Shown here: positions 17,326 to 26,924 of the stretch, piece by piece
Layout of the letters: each line of letters begins with the position of its first letter
Numbering within the stretch: the first letter of the stretch is position 1
Assembly: GCA_021780905.1 (NCBI GenBank)
Contig: JAJXXW010000039.1
Location: 1-35,014, forward strand
Reading direction: 5' to 3'
DNA: 35,014 nt
From: a bacterium
Lineage (GTDB): Bacteria; Verrucomicrobiota; Verrucomicrobiia; Limisphaerales; UBA11358
The notes under the pieces: model-generated
Databases searched by the model: none
Told to the model about the DNA's origin: nothing
The model's input: only the letters and a program-made list of their open reading frames with translations
Program-made: the position numbers and the translations under genes

Positions 17326-17423
17326 GGTGCCAGGGTGACTGCGGCAATTGCAAAGCAAACTACCGTTGCTGCCTTCCGGCCCTGGCGGGATTTGTAAGTC
17401 CACACTCCACAGGCCCTGGCGGA
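17326..17423 (-). ncRNA. ffs: Signal recognition particle RNA, small bacterial type (4.5S-like)
   Basis: On the minus strand the hallmark helix-8 loop CCAGGGCCGGAAGGCAGCAA occurs at about 17362-17387, including the GGAA tetraloop closed by GCC/GGC. It matches the E. coli CAGGTCCGGAAGGAAGCAGC segment. The ends pair: GCCAGGG (17420-17414) with CCCTGGC (17335-17329), giving a hairpin RNA of about 95-100 nucleotides. The RNA binds Ffh and guides nascent membrane proteins to the translocon. Its place just upstream of dnaX-ybaB-recR repeats the scr-dnaX-yaaK-recR order of Bacillus subtilis. Exact ends are estimated from the closing stem. Confidence 0.88.
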
Positions 17424-17506
17424 AACAATTCTGCGGCACGCCGGACGGGGTGACAAGCAGAAACGCCGGACAACCAAACGTCCACGATTGCTTTGGCAAC
17501 GACGGC

Positions 17507-18298
17507 CTACCCGCCGAAAGCGGAGTATTTCCGAACGCCCCGCCGCCACATGAACCGCGCGAAGCCATAGGCGACCAGGACCCAGCCGCCCTGCGTCACC
17601 AGGCCCAGCCACAAATCCGGGCCGGAAATTTTGCCCATGTAAATCTGGATGGGAAAATAGAGCTGATACGGGAACGGCGTGAGGAAAAGAATCTGCCTCA
17701 CGCCGGAGGGCAGCACGTCGAGCGGAAACAGATGACCGCTGGCGAGATACTCAAAGGCGAACAGGATGAAAATGAAGGTGGAAATTTCCAGCAGCCAGAA
17801 GGCCAGCATGGCCATGGCAAAGGAGATGAAAAACTGGAGCAACGCCGTGAGCGCCAGGGCGACCAGGAACAGCGCGAAGGTGGCCGCGTCGGGCGGCAAC
17901 AGAAAGTATCGGCGGAAGCAAAAGATAAACACCGCCAGCGGCACCGCCGCCATGGCGACAAACGCGAGCCGGCCGGAAAAAAACAGGGCCAGCCGATACC
18001 ACAGATAATCCATCGGCTTGAGCAGAAACTGGCTGATATTGCCCTCGCGGATGTCGGCGGCAATTTGCCAGTCGTCTTCGCTGACCGCCGTGCCGGCGTC
18101 CACCACCGCGACCAGGATGTAGTAAAAAACCATCTGCGACTCGGTCCAGCCGGAATGGTGCGCGCCGCCGATTTTCCGCCAGAGGCAGATCATGGCAAAC
18201 AGCGGGATGAAACCGAACAGCGTCCGCGTCAGGTAATTAAAGCGATACTGCAGGTTGTTTTGCAGGCCGATGTTGATGGCGTGGAGGTATTTTTTCAT
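17507..18298 (-). CDS. ABC-2 type transporter permease (ABC2_membrane_6-like)
   Basis: The 263-residue membrane protein starts at ATG 18298 (MKKYLHAINIGLQNNLQYRFNYL). An upstream extension to 18403 lacks family character. About six hydrophobic segments are visible, including TLFGFIPLFAMICLW, LAFVAMAAVPLAVFIFCF, ATFALFLVALALTALLQFFISFAMAML and STFIFILFAFEYLASG. DIREGNISQFLLKPMDYLWYRLALFF is the typical cytosolic segment of this permease family (compare GKMDFFLLLPVN in the permease at 8006-8806). These proteins usually act as a pair with one ATPase; here the likely partner is 9 kb away and no ATPase is seen. The substrate is unknown. The gene is divergent from glgP and upstream of the SRP RNA. 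Confidence 0.85.
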   Translation of the reverse strand: MKKYLHAINIGLQNNLQYRFNYLTRTLFGFIPLFAMICLWRKIGGAHHSGWTESQMVFYYILVAVVDAGTAVSEDDWQIAADIREGNISQFLLKPMDYLWYRLALFFSGRLAFVAMAAVPLAVFIFCFRRYFLLPPDAATFALFLVALALTALLQFFISFAMAMLAFWLLEISTFIFILFAFEYLASGHLFPLDVLPSGVRQILFLTPFPYQLYFPIQIYMGKISGPDLWLGLVTQGGWVLVAYGFARFMWRRGVRKYSAFGG

Positions 18299-18425
18299 CC
18301 GTGGGCGCACTCCACTCTTTTTCGCCGTTTTTGAGACGCGCGTAAAGCCGATTCCATCCGGCCGCAGCGCTTGGCAACCCGTGCCCACCATCATTCCAGA
18401 CAAGGCGAAACGCCGGAAAATTCGT

Positions 18426-18454
18426 TTGCTCCGGCGGGCGTCACAAACTATTCT
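18426..18454 (+). promoter_or_regulatory. Candidate sigma-70 promoter of glgP
   Basis: TTGCTC (18426-18431) and TATTCT (18449-18454) are separated by exactly 17 bases and lie 56 bases before the glgP ATG. Agreement with TTGACA/TATAAT is partial, so this is tentative. The 212-base gap between the divergent permease and glgP (18299-18510) holds nothing else that I can recognise. Confidence 0.3.
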
Positions 18455-18510
18455 CGTATAAGTGCCGGCTTTGCCCGGCCTCCTTGAACAAGGAACAAGG
18501 TTTATTACCC

Positions 18511-20682
18511 ATGAACAAAACTCTGACGAGCGCCGAAATCAATGACATCGTGGCCGGTTTGAAAAAACTTTCCCGCAACCTCTGGTGGAGCTGGAACCAG
18601 GAGGCCCAGGACTTTTTCTACGAACTGACCCCGCGCGGCTGGCAAAACATGTTCCACAACGCCGTGGCCGTGCTGCGCGAGGTTTCCGAACAGGAATTGC
18701 GCGCCCGGCTGCAAGACACGGGCTTTGCCACCCGCGCCCGCAACGTGCTGAACGAGTTTGACGCCTATCTGAACGACCCAAAGACTTGGGGCCACACCCA
18801 CGCCGCCCGGCTCCACAAAAATCCCGTCGCCTACTTTTCCGCCGAATTCGGCTTCCACGAATCTCTGCCCATCGCCGCCGGCGGCCTCGGCATTCTCGCC
18901 GGCGACCACACCAAGTCGGCCAGCGACCTGGGCCTTGGTTTGGTCGGCGTCGGCCTGTTCTATCGCGAGGGTTATTTCCAACAGGCGATTGATGGCAACA
19001 ACTGGCAGACGGAGTATTACAATCCCGTTGATCCGCACAACGTCCCCCTGGAGCCGCTGCTGGATGCGGACGGTGAACGGATTGTATGCAGCGTCGAAAT
19101 CGGATTGAACGTCGTGGACTTCCAGGCTTGGCGCGTGAACGTCGGCCGCGTCTCGGTCTATCTGCTGGACACCAACCTGCCCCAGAACGAGCAGTTGTTC
19201 CGCGACCTGACCACGCGCGTTTATGGCGGCGACAGCACCACGCGCATCATGCAGGAAATTCTCCTCGGCATCGGCGGCGTCCGGCTGCTGCGCCAGCTCG
19301 GCATCGCGCCGTCCACCTTCCACATGAACGAAGGCCACGCGGCGTTCCTGACCCTGGAACTGCTGCGGGAGAAAATGGCGGCCGGAAAGACTTTTGCGGA
19401 GGCCCAGGCGGCCACCAAGCCGGAGTGCATCTTCACCACCCACACCCCGGTGGAGGCCGGCCACGACCGGTTCACGCCCGAACTCATGCACTACGCCCTC
19501 CAGCGTTATCTGGCCAACCAGAGCATCCCGTTCAACGACATCCTCGCCTTGGGCCGCGTGCAGCCCAAGGAGGCCCACGAACCGTTCTGCATGACCGTGC
19601 TGGCGCTCAAGCTCAGCCGCGCCGCCAACGCCGTCAGCGAACTCCACGGCCAGGTCAGCCGCCACATGTGGCAGACACTTTACGGCTGTCCGGAAAAGGA
19701 CGTGCCCATCGGCCACATCACCAACGGCATCCACCTGCTCGGCTGGATGAAAGGCTCCGTCCGGACCTTCTGGCGCAAGAAGCTGACCGAAAGCCACAAC
19801 GGCCCGGCCGGCTTTTTCCGCGAAAAATTCGGTTCGGATTGGGCCACCGCCATCAATCATGCCGAGTTTTGGGAAAAGATGACCTGCCCGGAATTCGTGT
19901 CCGACGAGGAACTGTGGGCGTTGCGCTACAAGCTGCGCCGCGAGCTGATCGAGTTCGCCCGACGCCGGCTGCTCCTGCAACAGCAGCGTGTCACGGCGGG
20001 CGACTTCATCCGCTTTGATCATCTACTCAATCCCGACGCGCTCACCATCGGCTTTGCGCGCCGGTTCGCCACCTATAAACGCGCGCCGCTCATCTTCCAG
20101 CAGTTCGCCAACATCGTGAAACTCGTCCACGACAAGCAGCGCCCGGTGCAGTTCATTTTCGCCGGCAAGGCCCATCCGCGCGACGACGACGGCAAACGCT
20201 TCATCCAGCAGATCATTCATTTGAGCAAACACAGCGAACTCGCCGGCTACGTCGTCTTCTTGGAAAACTACGACATCCATGTCGCCCGCCAGATGGTTTC
20301 CGGCTGCGATATTTGGTTGAACAACCCGCGCCGCCCGCTCGAAGCCTCCGGCACCAGCGGCATGAAGGCCAGTTGCCACGGCTGCATGGGCTTCAGCATC
20401 ATGGACGGCTGGTGGCGCGAAGGCTATGATGGCCAGAACGGCTTCGCCATCGGCGCGGACTCGCACGCGAACAACATCGAGGAGCAGGACCGCGTGGACA
20501 GCGCCAACCTCTATCAGACCCTGACCGAGCAGGTCGTCCCGATGTTTTACAACCGCGACGTCCACGGCATTCCCCGCGAATGGATCAAGCGCATGCGCCA
20601 TTCCATGGCCACGCTAGTCTCCCAGTTCACCACCGACCGCATGGTCAAGGAATACACCCACAAGTATTACGCGCCGAAATGA
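18511..20682 (+). CDS. glgP: Alpha-glucan (glycogen/maltodextrin) phosphorylase, short type
   Basis: The enzyme splits alpha-1,4-glucan with phosphate to release glucose-1-phosphate, using pyridoxal phosphate. The chain of 723 residues belongs to the shorter GT35 branch (alpha-glucan family phosphorylase). Key segments are NLWWSWNQEAQDFF near the start, VAYFSAEFGFHESLPIAAGGLGILAGDH, FHMNEGHAAF, FTTHTPVEAGHDRF, ITNGIH, and EASGTSGMKASCHG with the PLP-binding Lys near residue 619. ATG 18511 is preferred over TTG 18484 because the phosphorylase-like sequence begins soon after it and an AGGAACAAGG purine stretch lies upstream. It stands alone and is followed by a strong terminator. Confidence 0.96.
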   Translation: MNKTLTSAEINDIVAGLKKLSRNLWWSWNQEAQDFFYELTPRGWQNMFHNAVAVLREVSEQELRARLQDTGFATRARNVLNEFDAYLNDPKTWGHTHAARLHKNPVAYFSAEFGFHESLPIAAGGLGILAGDHTKSASDLGLGLVGVGLFYREGYFQQAIDGNNWQTEYYNPVDPHNVPLEPLLDADGERIVCSVEIGLNVVDFQAWRVNVGRVSVYLLDTNLPQNEQLFRDLTTRVYGGDSTTRIMQEILLGIGGVRLLRQLGIAPSTFHMNEGHAAFLTLELLREKMAAGKTFAEAQAATKPECIFTTHTPVEAGHDRFTPELMHYALQRYLANQSIPFNDILALGRVQPKEAHEPFCMTVLALKLSRAANAVSELHGQVSRHMWQTLYGCPEKDVPIGHITNGIHLLGWMKGSVRTFWRKKLTESHNGPAGFFREKFGSDWATAINHAEFWEKMTCPEFVSDEELWALRYKLRRELIEFARRRLLLQQQRVTAGDFIRFDHLLNPDALTIGFARRFATYKRAPLIFQQFANIVKLVHDKQRPVQFIFAGKAHPRDDDGKRFIQQIIHLSKHSELAGYVVFLENYDIHVARQMVSGCDIWLNNPRRPLEASGTSGMKASCHGCMGFSIMDGWWREGYDGQNGFAIGADSHANNIEEQDRVDSANLYQTLTEQVVPMFYNRDVHGIPREWIKRMRHSMATLVSQFTTDRMVKEYTHKYYAPK

Positions 20683-20698
20683 CCGGCGGCCCAAACTT

Positions 20699-20746
20699 AA
20701 ATCGAAACGGCGCGGGAAAAACTCTCCGCGCCGTTTCGATTTTTTT
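20699..20746 (+). terminator. Strong intrinsic terminator between glgP and atpC
   Basis: Perfect 15-base arms ATCGAAACGGCGCGG (20701-20715) and CCGCGCCGTTTCGAT (20726-20740) with a 10-base loop are followed by a run of T (20741-20746). It lies 18 bases after the glgP stop and 10 bases before the end of the convergent atpC gene. It can also serve the atp operon from the other side, though the T-run there is weaker. Confidence 0.9.
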
Positions 20747-20756
20747 ACTGGACCGA

Positions 20757-21164
20757 TTATTTTTTATGCCGCTGCTTGACCTTGAGTTGCGTCATCGCGT
20801 GGGCGAGCGCGGCGTGAACGGTGGCGGCCTCCTCGTCGCTTAATTTCTGGGCGAGCCGGGCCTCGGCGGTCTGCCGCGCCTGCTCGGCCGCGGCCTCGTC
20901 GATGTTCTCCGCGCGGACGGCCATGTCGGTGAGAATGGAGACTTTTTGGCCGGTCACCTGCACAAAGCCGTCGCCCACCGCGAGAAATGTGTCCGTGGTG
21001 CCCTTGCGCACGGCAATTTCACCGCCCACCAACTGGGTCATCAGCGGACTGTGGTCCGGCAGGATGCCCATCTCGCCTTCCACGCCGGTGAGGGTGACCA
21101 TGTCCACGTCGTCGGAAAAGGTTTTCGCCTCCGGCGTGACAATTTCAAGTTTGATGGTGGCCAT
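20757..21164 (-). CDS. atpC: ATP synthase F1 subunit epsilon
   Basis: Epsilon is part of the central stalk and can inhibit ATP hydrolysis. The 135-residue protein begins MATIKLEIVTPEAKTFSDDVDMV and continues with VEGEMGILPDHSPLMTQLVGGEIAVR, the conserved core of the N-terminal beta sandwich. The C-terminal helical hairpin runs from about residue 90 (DEAAAEQARQTAEARLAQKLSDEE) to KVKQRHKK. Last gene of the operon, 39 bases after atpD. Confidence 0.96.
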   Translation of the reverse strand: MATIKLEIVTPEAKTFSDDVDMVTLTGVEGEMGILPDHSPLMTQLVGGEIAVRKGTTDTFLAVGDGFVQVTGQKVSILTDMAVRAENIDEAAAEQARQTAEARLAQKLSDEEAATVHAALAHAMTQLKVKQRHKK

Positions 21165-21203
21165 ATTTATCTTTCGGCGCGCACGGGGTGCCGCGCCCTG
21201 CCC

Positions 21204-22667
<1,464 letters not shown>

Positions 22668-23543
22668 TTAACCGACCGCCATCTGGGCGGTGGTGATTTC
22701 CAACAATTCCTTGGTGATGTTCGCCTGGCGCAGCTTGTTGTATTCGAGCGTCAGGCTCTTGATGATTTCCTTGGCGTTGTCGGTGGCGTTCTTCATCGCC
22801 ACCATGCGGGCGCTTTGCTCGCTGGCCTTTGTCTCCAGCAAAACCTGGTGCATCTGGAAATTCAAGCTGTGCGGCAGCAATTCGCCGAGCACCGTTTCCT
22901 CGTCCGGCTCGAACTCGAAAATCTCCGCCGAGCTGTGCGCGGCCAGTTCCTGCTTCGGCTCGTTGATGCCGGCGGACGCCGCCTTAAGCTGGCCGATCGG
23001 CAGGAACGGCACCAGCGCCGGCGACTGCATCAGCGTGTTGACGAAACGCGGGAACAAAACGTCCACCGCCGCCACTTCGCCCTTCAAAAACAACTGCTGC
23101 ACGAATTTCGAAATCGCGCGCGCCTCGGTGAATTCCGGCGTGTCCTTGTAGGTGAATTCCGCCGCCAGCGTGCGCTTGGTGCGCGCAATGAACTGCGCCG
23201 CCTTTTTGCCGGCGGTGATGAACACCGTGTCCTGGTTGAGCTTGGTGACTTCGCGGAACAAATTGCTGTTCAGACCGCCGCACAATCCGCGATCCGAGCT
23301 GACGAGAATCACCGCGCGCCTGGCCGCCGTCCGCGATTGCATCAGCGGATGGTCGAAACCGACCGTGCCCTCCGCCGCCTTCGCCATGATTTCATTCATC
23401 AACTGCGCGTAGGGACGCCCGACGAGCGCGGCCTGCTGGGCCTTGCGCATCTTCGCGGCCGCGACCATCTGCATCGCCTTGGTGATTTGGGCGGTGTTCT
23501 TGACCGACTTGATGCGTCGGCGTATGTCGCGCGTGCTGGCCAT
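22668..23543 (-). CDS. atpG: ATP synthase F1 subunit gamma
   Basis: Gamma is the rotating shaft inside the alpha-beta hexamer. The 291-residue protein begins MASTRDIRRRIKSVKNTAQITKAMQMVAAAKMRKAQ, the conserved N-terminal helix. It has ILVSSDRGLCGGLNSNLFRE and ends with SEQSARMVAMKNATDNAKEIIKSLTLEYNKLRQANITKELLEI, the family's C-terminal helix. Length is normal. Its start is 6 bases after the stop of an unrelated ORF6N gene, so atpG must be expressed through that insertion. Confidence 0.97.
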   Translation of the reverse strand: MASTRDIRRRIKSVKNTAQITKAMQMVAAAKMRKAQQAALVGRPYAQLMNEIMAKAAEGTVGFDHPLMQSRTAARRAVILVSSDRGLCGGLNSNLFREVTKLNQDTVFITAGKKAAQFIARTKRTLAAEFTYKDTPEFTEARAISKFVQQLFLKGEVAAVDVLFPRFVNTLMQSPALVPFLPIGQLKAASAGINEPKQELAAHSSAEIFEFEPDEETVLGELLPHSLNFQMHQVLLETKASEQSARMVAMKNATDNAKEIIKSLTLEYNKLRQANITKELLEITTAQMAVG

Positions 23544-23549
23544 GAAAAA

Positions 23550-24116
23550 TTAAAATCTATTTTTGGAACTGACCTTGATGCGATAGGGCGGTGCGGTCTC
23601 ACGCATGAAACCAATCTGTTTCCGCGCGGCTGGCATTGCCGGCTCAACCAACTGCCGGATCGCTTCAAATAAATTCTGAATCGCCTCGTCGTGTCCGCTG
23701 ACGCGGCCTTCCAATTCGCTCAACTTCTGCGCGAGTTCCTTGCTCGCGGCCAGATGTTCGCGCATTTCCACAAACGCGCGCACCACGCGGACACTGGCTT
23801 CGACCGCCACCGGACTGTTCAAAACGCTCGCCAGCATCAGCGCCCCGTGTTCCGTGAAAACCCACGGCAAATACCGGAGATTCCGTTTTGATGCGGTCGC
23901 AATTTGCGACCGCATATCCGTAAATTCTTGCGCGGTGAGCTGGAACGCGAAATCTTTCGGAAACCGTTCCGCATTCCGCCGCACCTGCTCATTCAATCGC
24001 TTCAACTGAACGCCGTAAATTTTCGCCAAATCCGCATCCAACATCACCCGCAAGCCGCGGATCGTCAGAATCATTGACTCGATTCTGACCGCCTCTTGGA
24101 CTTGGTATTTTGCCAT
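23550..24116 (-). CDS. ORF6N-domain DNA-binding protein inserted in the atp operon
   Basis: This 188-residue protein has the ORF6N domain (about residues 10-115), with ILTIRGLRVMLDADLAKIYGV, NAERFPKDFAFQLTAQE and LPWVFTEHGALMLASVLNS, the family signature. A charged, likely coiled-coil segment (about 120-150) and a basic tail follow. ORF6N proteins are related to phage KilA-N/antirepressor proteins and occur mostly on mobile or accessory DNA; their role is poorly known. ATG 24116 (MAKYQVQEAVRIES) is chosen over the TTG at 24131. It sits 29 bases after atpA and 6 bases before atpG, in the direction of the operon, and so is probably co-transcribed with them. It is not an ATP synthase subunit. 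Confidence 0.9.
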   Translation of the reverse strand: MAKYQVQEAVRIESMILTIRGLRVMLDADLAKIYGVQLKRLNEQVRRNAERFPKDFAFQLTAQEFTDMRSQIATASKRNLRYLPWVFTEHGALMLASVLNSPVAVEASVRVVRAFVEMREHLAASKELAQKLSELEGRVSGHDEAIQNLFEAIRQLVEPAMPAARKQIGFMRETAPPYRIKVSSKNRF

Positions 24117-24145
24117 AATGCTTGGATACAAACTGCACTGACTTA

Positions 24146-25678
24146 TCAGCGGTAAGTCTGCTTGAATTCTACGACCGCCGTCTTCAGTTCCGCCGTGATG
24201 GCGTCGCTGATGGCTTTTTCGGCGCGGATTTTGCCGAGCAATTCCGCTTTGCGCGTCTGGATGAAATCCACCAGCTTGCCCTGGAAGTCCTTCACCTTTT
24301 CCACGGCGACATCGTCGAAGAAATTATTTTGCGCGGCCCAGAGCACCAGAACCTGCACTTCGACCGGCAGCGGGTGGTATTGGTTTTGCTTGAAGATTTC
24401 GATGATGCGCTTGCCGCGTTCGAGCAACGCCTGCGTCTTCGCGTCAAGGTCGGAACCGAACTGCGCAAACGCCGCGAGTTCGCGGAACTGCGCCAAGTCG
24501 CCCTTGATGCGACCGGCCACCTGCTTCATCGCCTTGATCTGCGCGGCGGAACCGACGCGCGAAACCGAGAGACCGACGGACACAGCGGGACGAACACCTT
24601 GATAGAACAAATCCGTTTCCAGATAAATCTGGCCGTCGGTGATGGAAATCACGTTCGTCGGAATGTAAGCCGACACGTCACCGGCCTGCGTCTCGATGAT
24701 CGGCAGCGCGGTAAGCGAGCCGTTGCCGTATTTTTCCGACACGCGCGCCGAGCGTTCGAGCAAACGACTGTGCAGGTAAAACACGTCACCGGGATACGCT
24801 TCGCGACCGGACGGCCGCTTCAAGATGAGCGAGACCTGGCGGTAAGCAACGGCGTGCTTGGAAAGATCATCGTAAATGATGAGCGCATCCATGCCGTTGT
24901 CCATGAACCATTCACCAATCGCCGCGCCGGCAAACGGCGCGAGGTATTGGTTCGACGCAGAATCGGAAGCCGAGGCCACGACGACAATTGTGTAAGGCAG
25001 CGCGCCGGCTTCTTCCAAGATGCCGATTACGCGCGCCACGCTCGATTGCTTCTGGCCAATGGCAACGTAAATATTGTAAATGGGACGGAAACCCTTTTCG
25101 CCGGAACCTTCGGCGGCTTTGTTGATCCGCGCCTGATTGATCATCGTGTCCACGCCAATCGTCGTCTTGCCCGTCGAACGATCGCCGATGATCAATTCGC
25201 GTTGGCCGCGGCCGATGGGAATCATCGCGTCAATCGCCATGATGCCGGTCTGCACCGGCTGGCTGACGGACTTGCGCTTGATGATGCCGGGCGCGATTTT
25301 TTCCACCGGATAGCTGACCTCAGACTGGATCGGCCCCTTGCCGTCGAGCGGCTGGCCGAGCGCGTTCACCACGCGGCCCAGCAGTCCTTTGCCGACCGGC
25401 ACCTGCAAAAGTTTTCCCGTCGTGCGGACTTCATGCCCTTCTTTGACGCCGGTGTAATCGCCGAGGATGATCGCACCGACTTCCGTCTCTTCAAGGTTGA
25501 GCGCGAGGCCGGTGACGCCGTTGCCGAAATCCAGCATTTCGTTGAGCATCGTGTCGGTCAGACCATCGATCTTCGCCACGCCGTCGCCGATTTCGCGCAC
25601 GGTGCCAACATTTTGTCTGGCCGTCGCGGTCGTCGCGCCGCTGATTTGCGCTTCAATTTCCTGTAGCAAGTTACTCAT
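24146..25678 (-). CDS. atpA: ATP synthase F1 subunit alpha
   Basis: Alpha forms the non-catalytic nucleotide sites of F1. The 510-residue protein has [17 protein letters not shown] near the start and the P-loop [13 protein letters not shown] near residue 170 (GDRQTGKT is more usual). [57 protein letters not shown] and the arginine-bearing signature [41 protein letters not shown] are also present. Length is normal. It follows atpH by 9 bases. Confidence 0.98.
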   Translation of the reverse strand: MSNLLQEIEAQISGATTATARQNVGTVREIGDGVAKIDGLTDTMLNEMLDFGNGVTGLALNLEETEVGAIILGDYTGVKEGHEVRTTGKLLQVPVGKGLLGRVVNALGQPLDGKGPIQSEVSYPVEKIAPGIIKRKSVSQPVQTGIMAIDAMIPIGRGQRELIIGDRSTGKTTIGVDTMINQARINKAAEGSGEKGFRPIYNIYVAIGQKQSSVARVIGILEEAGALPYTIVVVASASDSASNQYLAPFAGAAIGEWFMDNGMDALIIYDDLSKHAVAYRQVSLILKRPSGREAYPGDVFYLHSRLLERSARVSEKYGNGSLTALPIIETQAGDVSAYIPTNVISITDGQIYLETDLFYQGVRPAVSVGLSVSRVGSAAQIKAMKQVAGRIKGDLAQFRELAAFAQFGSDLDAKTQALLERGKRIIEIFKQNQYHPLPVEVQVLVLWAAQNNFFDDVAVEKVKDFQGKLVDFIQTRKAELLGKIRAEKAISDAITAELKTAVVEFKQTYR

Positions 25679-25687
25679 AAAATTTCG

Positions 25688-26080
25688 TTAAAAGCTTTCT
25701 TCCAATCTCTGCAGCCGCATTTTCACGCTGCCGTCGTATAGGTCGCTGCCGACCTGGATCCGCAGGCCGCCGATCAGCGCCGGATTCTGCGCAAACGAGA
25801 TGCTCACGCCCGGGCCGTATTTCCTTTTGATCTCACCGGTCACTCGGGCCTGCAAATCGGCTGGCAACGGCAGGGCGCTTTCAACGCGCGCCGTGTGCTG
25901 CGCCAAATCCAGCTTCACCAACCGATGCAGTCGCGACAAAACTTCCACAAAGCCGCGCGGCTTTTGCGTGGCCAGCAATGCGACCGCCTGCCGGACGCGC
26001 TGCTCGTCCAGCAAACCGTTGGCGTGGCAACCGCGGAACAGTTGCCGGGCTTCGCGCTGGGCTTGTTTGGAAATTTTCAT
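25688..26080 (-). CDS. atpH: ATP synthase F1 subunit delta, short form
   Basis: Delta ties the F1 head to the peripheral stalk. From ATG 26080 (MKISKQAQREARQLFRGC) the protein has 130 residues, against about 180 in E. coli. The C-terminal part is recognisable: HTARVESALPLPADLQARVTGEIKRKYGPG and ALIGGLRIQVGSDLYDGSVKMRLQRLEESF. The N-terminal helical bundle that binds alpha is shortened. I recall similar short delta subunits in Verrucomicrobia, so this is probably lineage-typical and not decay. A start further up at 26110 (MPPRTP...) adds only ten residues without family character. Confidence 0.9.
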   Translation of the reverse strand: MKISKQAQREARQLFRGCHANGLLDEQRVRQAVALLATQKPRGFVEVLSRLHRLVKLDLAQHTARVESALPLPADLQARVTGEIKRKYGPGVSISFAQNPALIGGLRIQVGSDLYDGSVKMRLQRLEESF

Positions 26081-26146
26081 TTCGTTTCTGGTTGGGGTGC
26101 GCGGCGGCACGTCCGGCTGTCCGGCGGGTCAGCTTTGCCTTTGATT

Positions 26147-26638
26147 TTACGCGGACAATTCTTTCTCGGTTTCCTTGGCCAAACGGCTCTGGTCATCCGC
26201 CGTGAGAATTTTCCCGGTGACGGTCGAAGTCGTCTGCACGACAAGCCGGCCGACTTCACGCTTGAGCGACGCGAGCATCTGCGCGCGCTCCTGCGCGGCC
26301 GCCTCCCGCGCCTTGGTGACAATCTGCTCGGCGGCGGCAATGGCTTTCTGCGTTTCCGCCTCCCGCACGCGGGCGGCGGCCTGACGCGCATCATCAATCA
26401 GCTTGTTCGCCTTGTCGCCGGCCTCCGCCAGAACCTTCTGCCGGTCGGCTTCGGTCTGCGCGAGCTGCGCCTTGATTTTCTCCGCATTGGCCACGCCGTC
26501 GGCAATTTTGGCGCGGCGCGTTTCGAGCATGGTGAACACCGGCTTGTAAGCCAGCCTCCACAGCACGAAGAGCACGAAGGAAAAGCTGACCGTTTGCGCG
26601 AGCAGCTCAATCCAGCGGATGCCAAGGGTCTCGATCAT
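26147..26638 (-). CDS. atpF: ATP synthase F0 subunit b
   Basis: Subunit b forms the peripheral stalk. The 163-residue protein has one N-terminal membrane segment (about residues 10-31, LLAQTVSFSFVLFVLWRLAY). A long charged helix with heptad character follows (KIADGVANAEKIKAQLAQTEADRQK and AAARVREAETQKAIAAAEQI), the normal b-subunit layout. It lies between atpE (9 bases upstream) and atpH. Only one b-type gene is present. Confidence 0.95.
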   Translation of the reverse strand: MIETLGIRWIELLAQTVSFSFVLFVLWRLAYKPVFTMLETRRAKIADGVANAEKIKAQLAQTEADRQKVLAEAGDKANKLIDDARQAAARVREAETQKAIAAAEQIVTKAREAAAQERAQMLASLKREVGRLVVQTTSTVTGKILTADDQSRLAKETEKELSA

Positions 26639-26647
26639 AAACGGTGG

Positions 26648-26848
26648 TTACTTGATGACAATCCACGCGAGAATCGCCAGCCCTTCGGCGAGCGCCATGC
26701 CGATGAGCATCGTCGTGAAGACCTTGCCGAACGCGCCGGGGTTGCGGCCGATGGCCATGACACCGCCGGCGGCGGCGATGCCGATGCCGATGGCCGCGCC
26801 ACCGAAAGCCAGACCGATGTGAATATTACCTGTCAGTTCTGCGAGCAT
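26648..26848 (-). CDS. atpE: ATP synthase F0 subunit c
   Basis: Subunit c makes the ion-carrying ring. The 66-residue protein is a two-helix hairpin: a glycine-rich first helix (LAFGGAAIGIGIAAAGGVMA), the polar loop RNP (35-37), and a second helix with the ion-binding Glu55 (IGMALAEGLAIL). The residue after Glu55 is Gly rather than Ser/Thr, and the first helix lacks the Gln seen in Na+-type rings. The ring is therefore most likely proton-specific. At 66 residues it is near the short end of the family. Confidence 0.96.
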   Translation of the reverse strand: MLAELTGNIHIGLAFGGAAIGIGIAAAGGVMAIGRNPGAFGKVFTTMLIGMALAEGLAILAWIVIK

Positions 26849-26879
26849 AATGTTTTTCGTTTTTTGGTTTCAGTTTCTC

Positions 26880-26910
26880 GCCACCGTTCGCCGGAAGGCC
26901 GTCCGGTGGC
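26880..26910. repeat. Hairpin between atpB and atpE
   Basis: Seven-base arms GCCACCG (26880-26886) and CGGTGGC (26904-26910) are perfectly complementary, with GC-rich inner sequence. The element lies in the 76-base gap between atpB and atpE. No T-run follows on the minus strand, so it is more likely an mRNA processing or stability element than a terminator. Confidence 0.45.
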
Positions 26911-26924
26911 AAATTGTAAAATCA

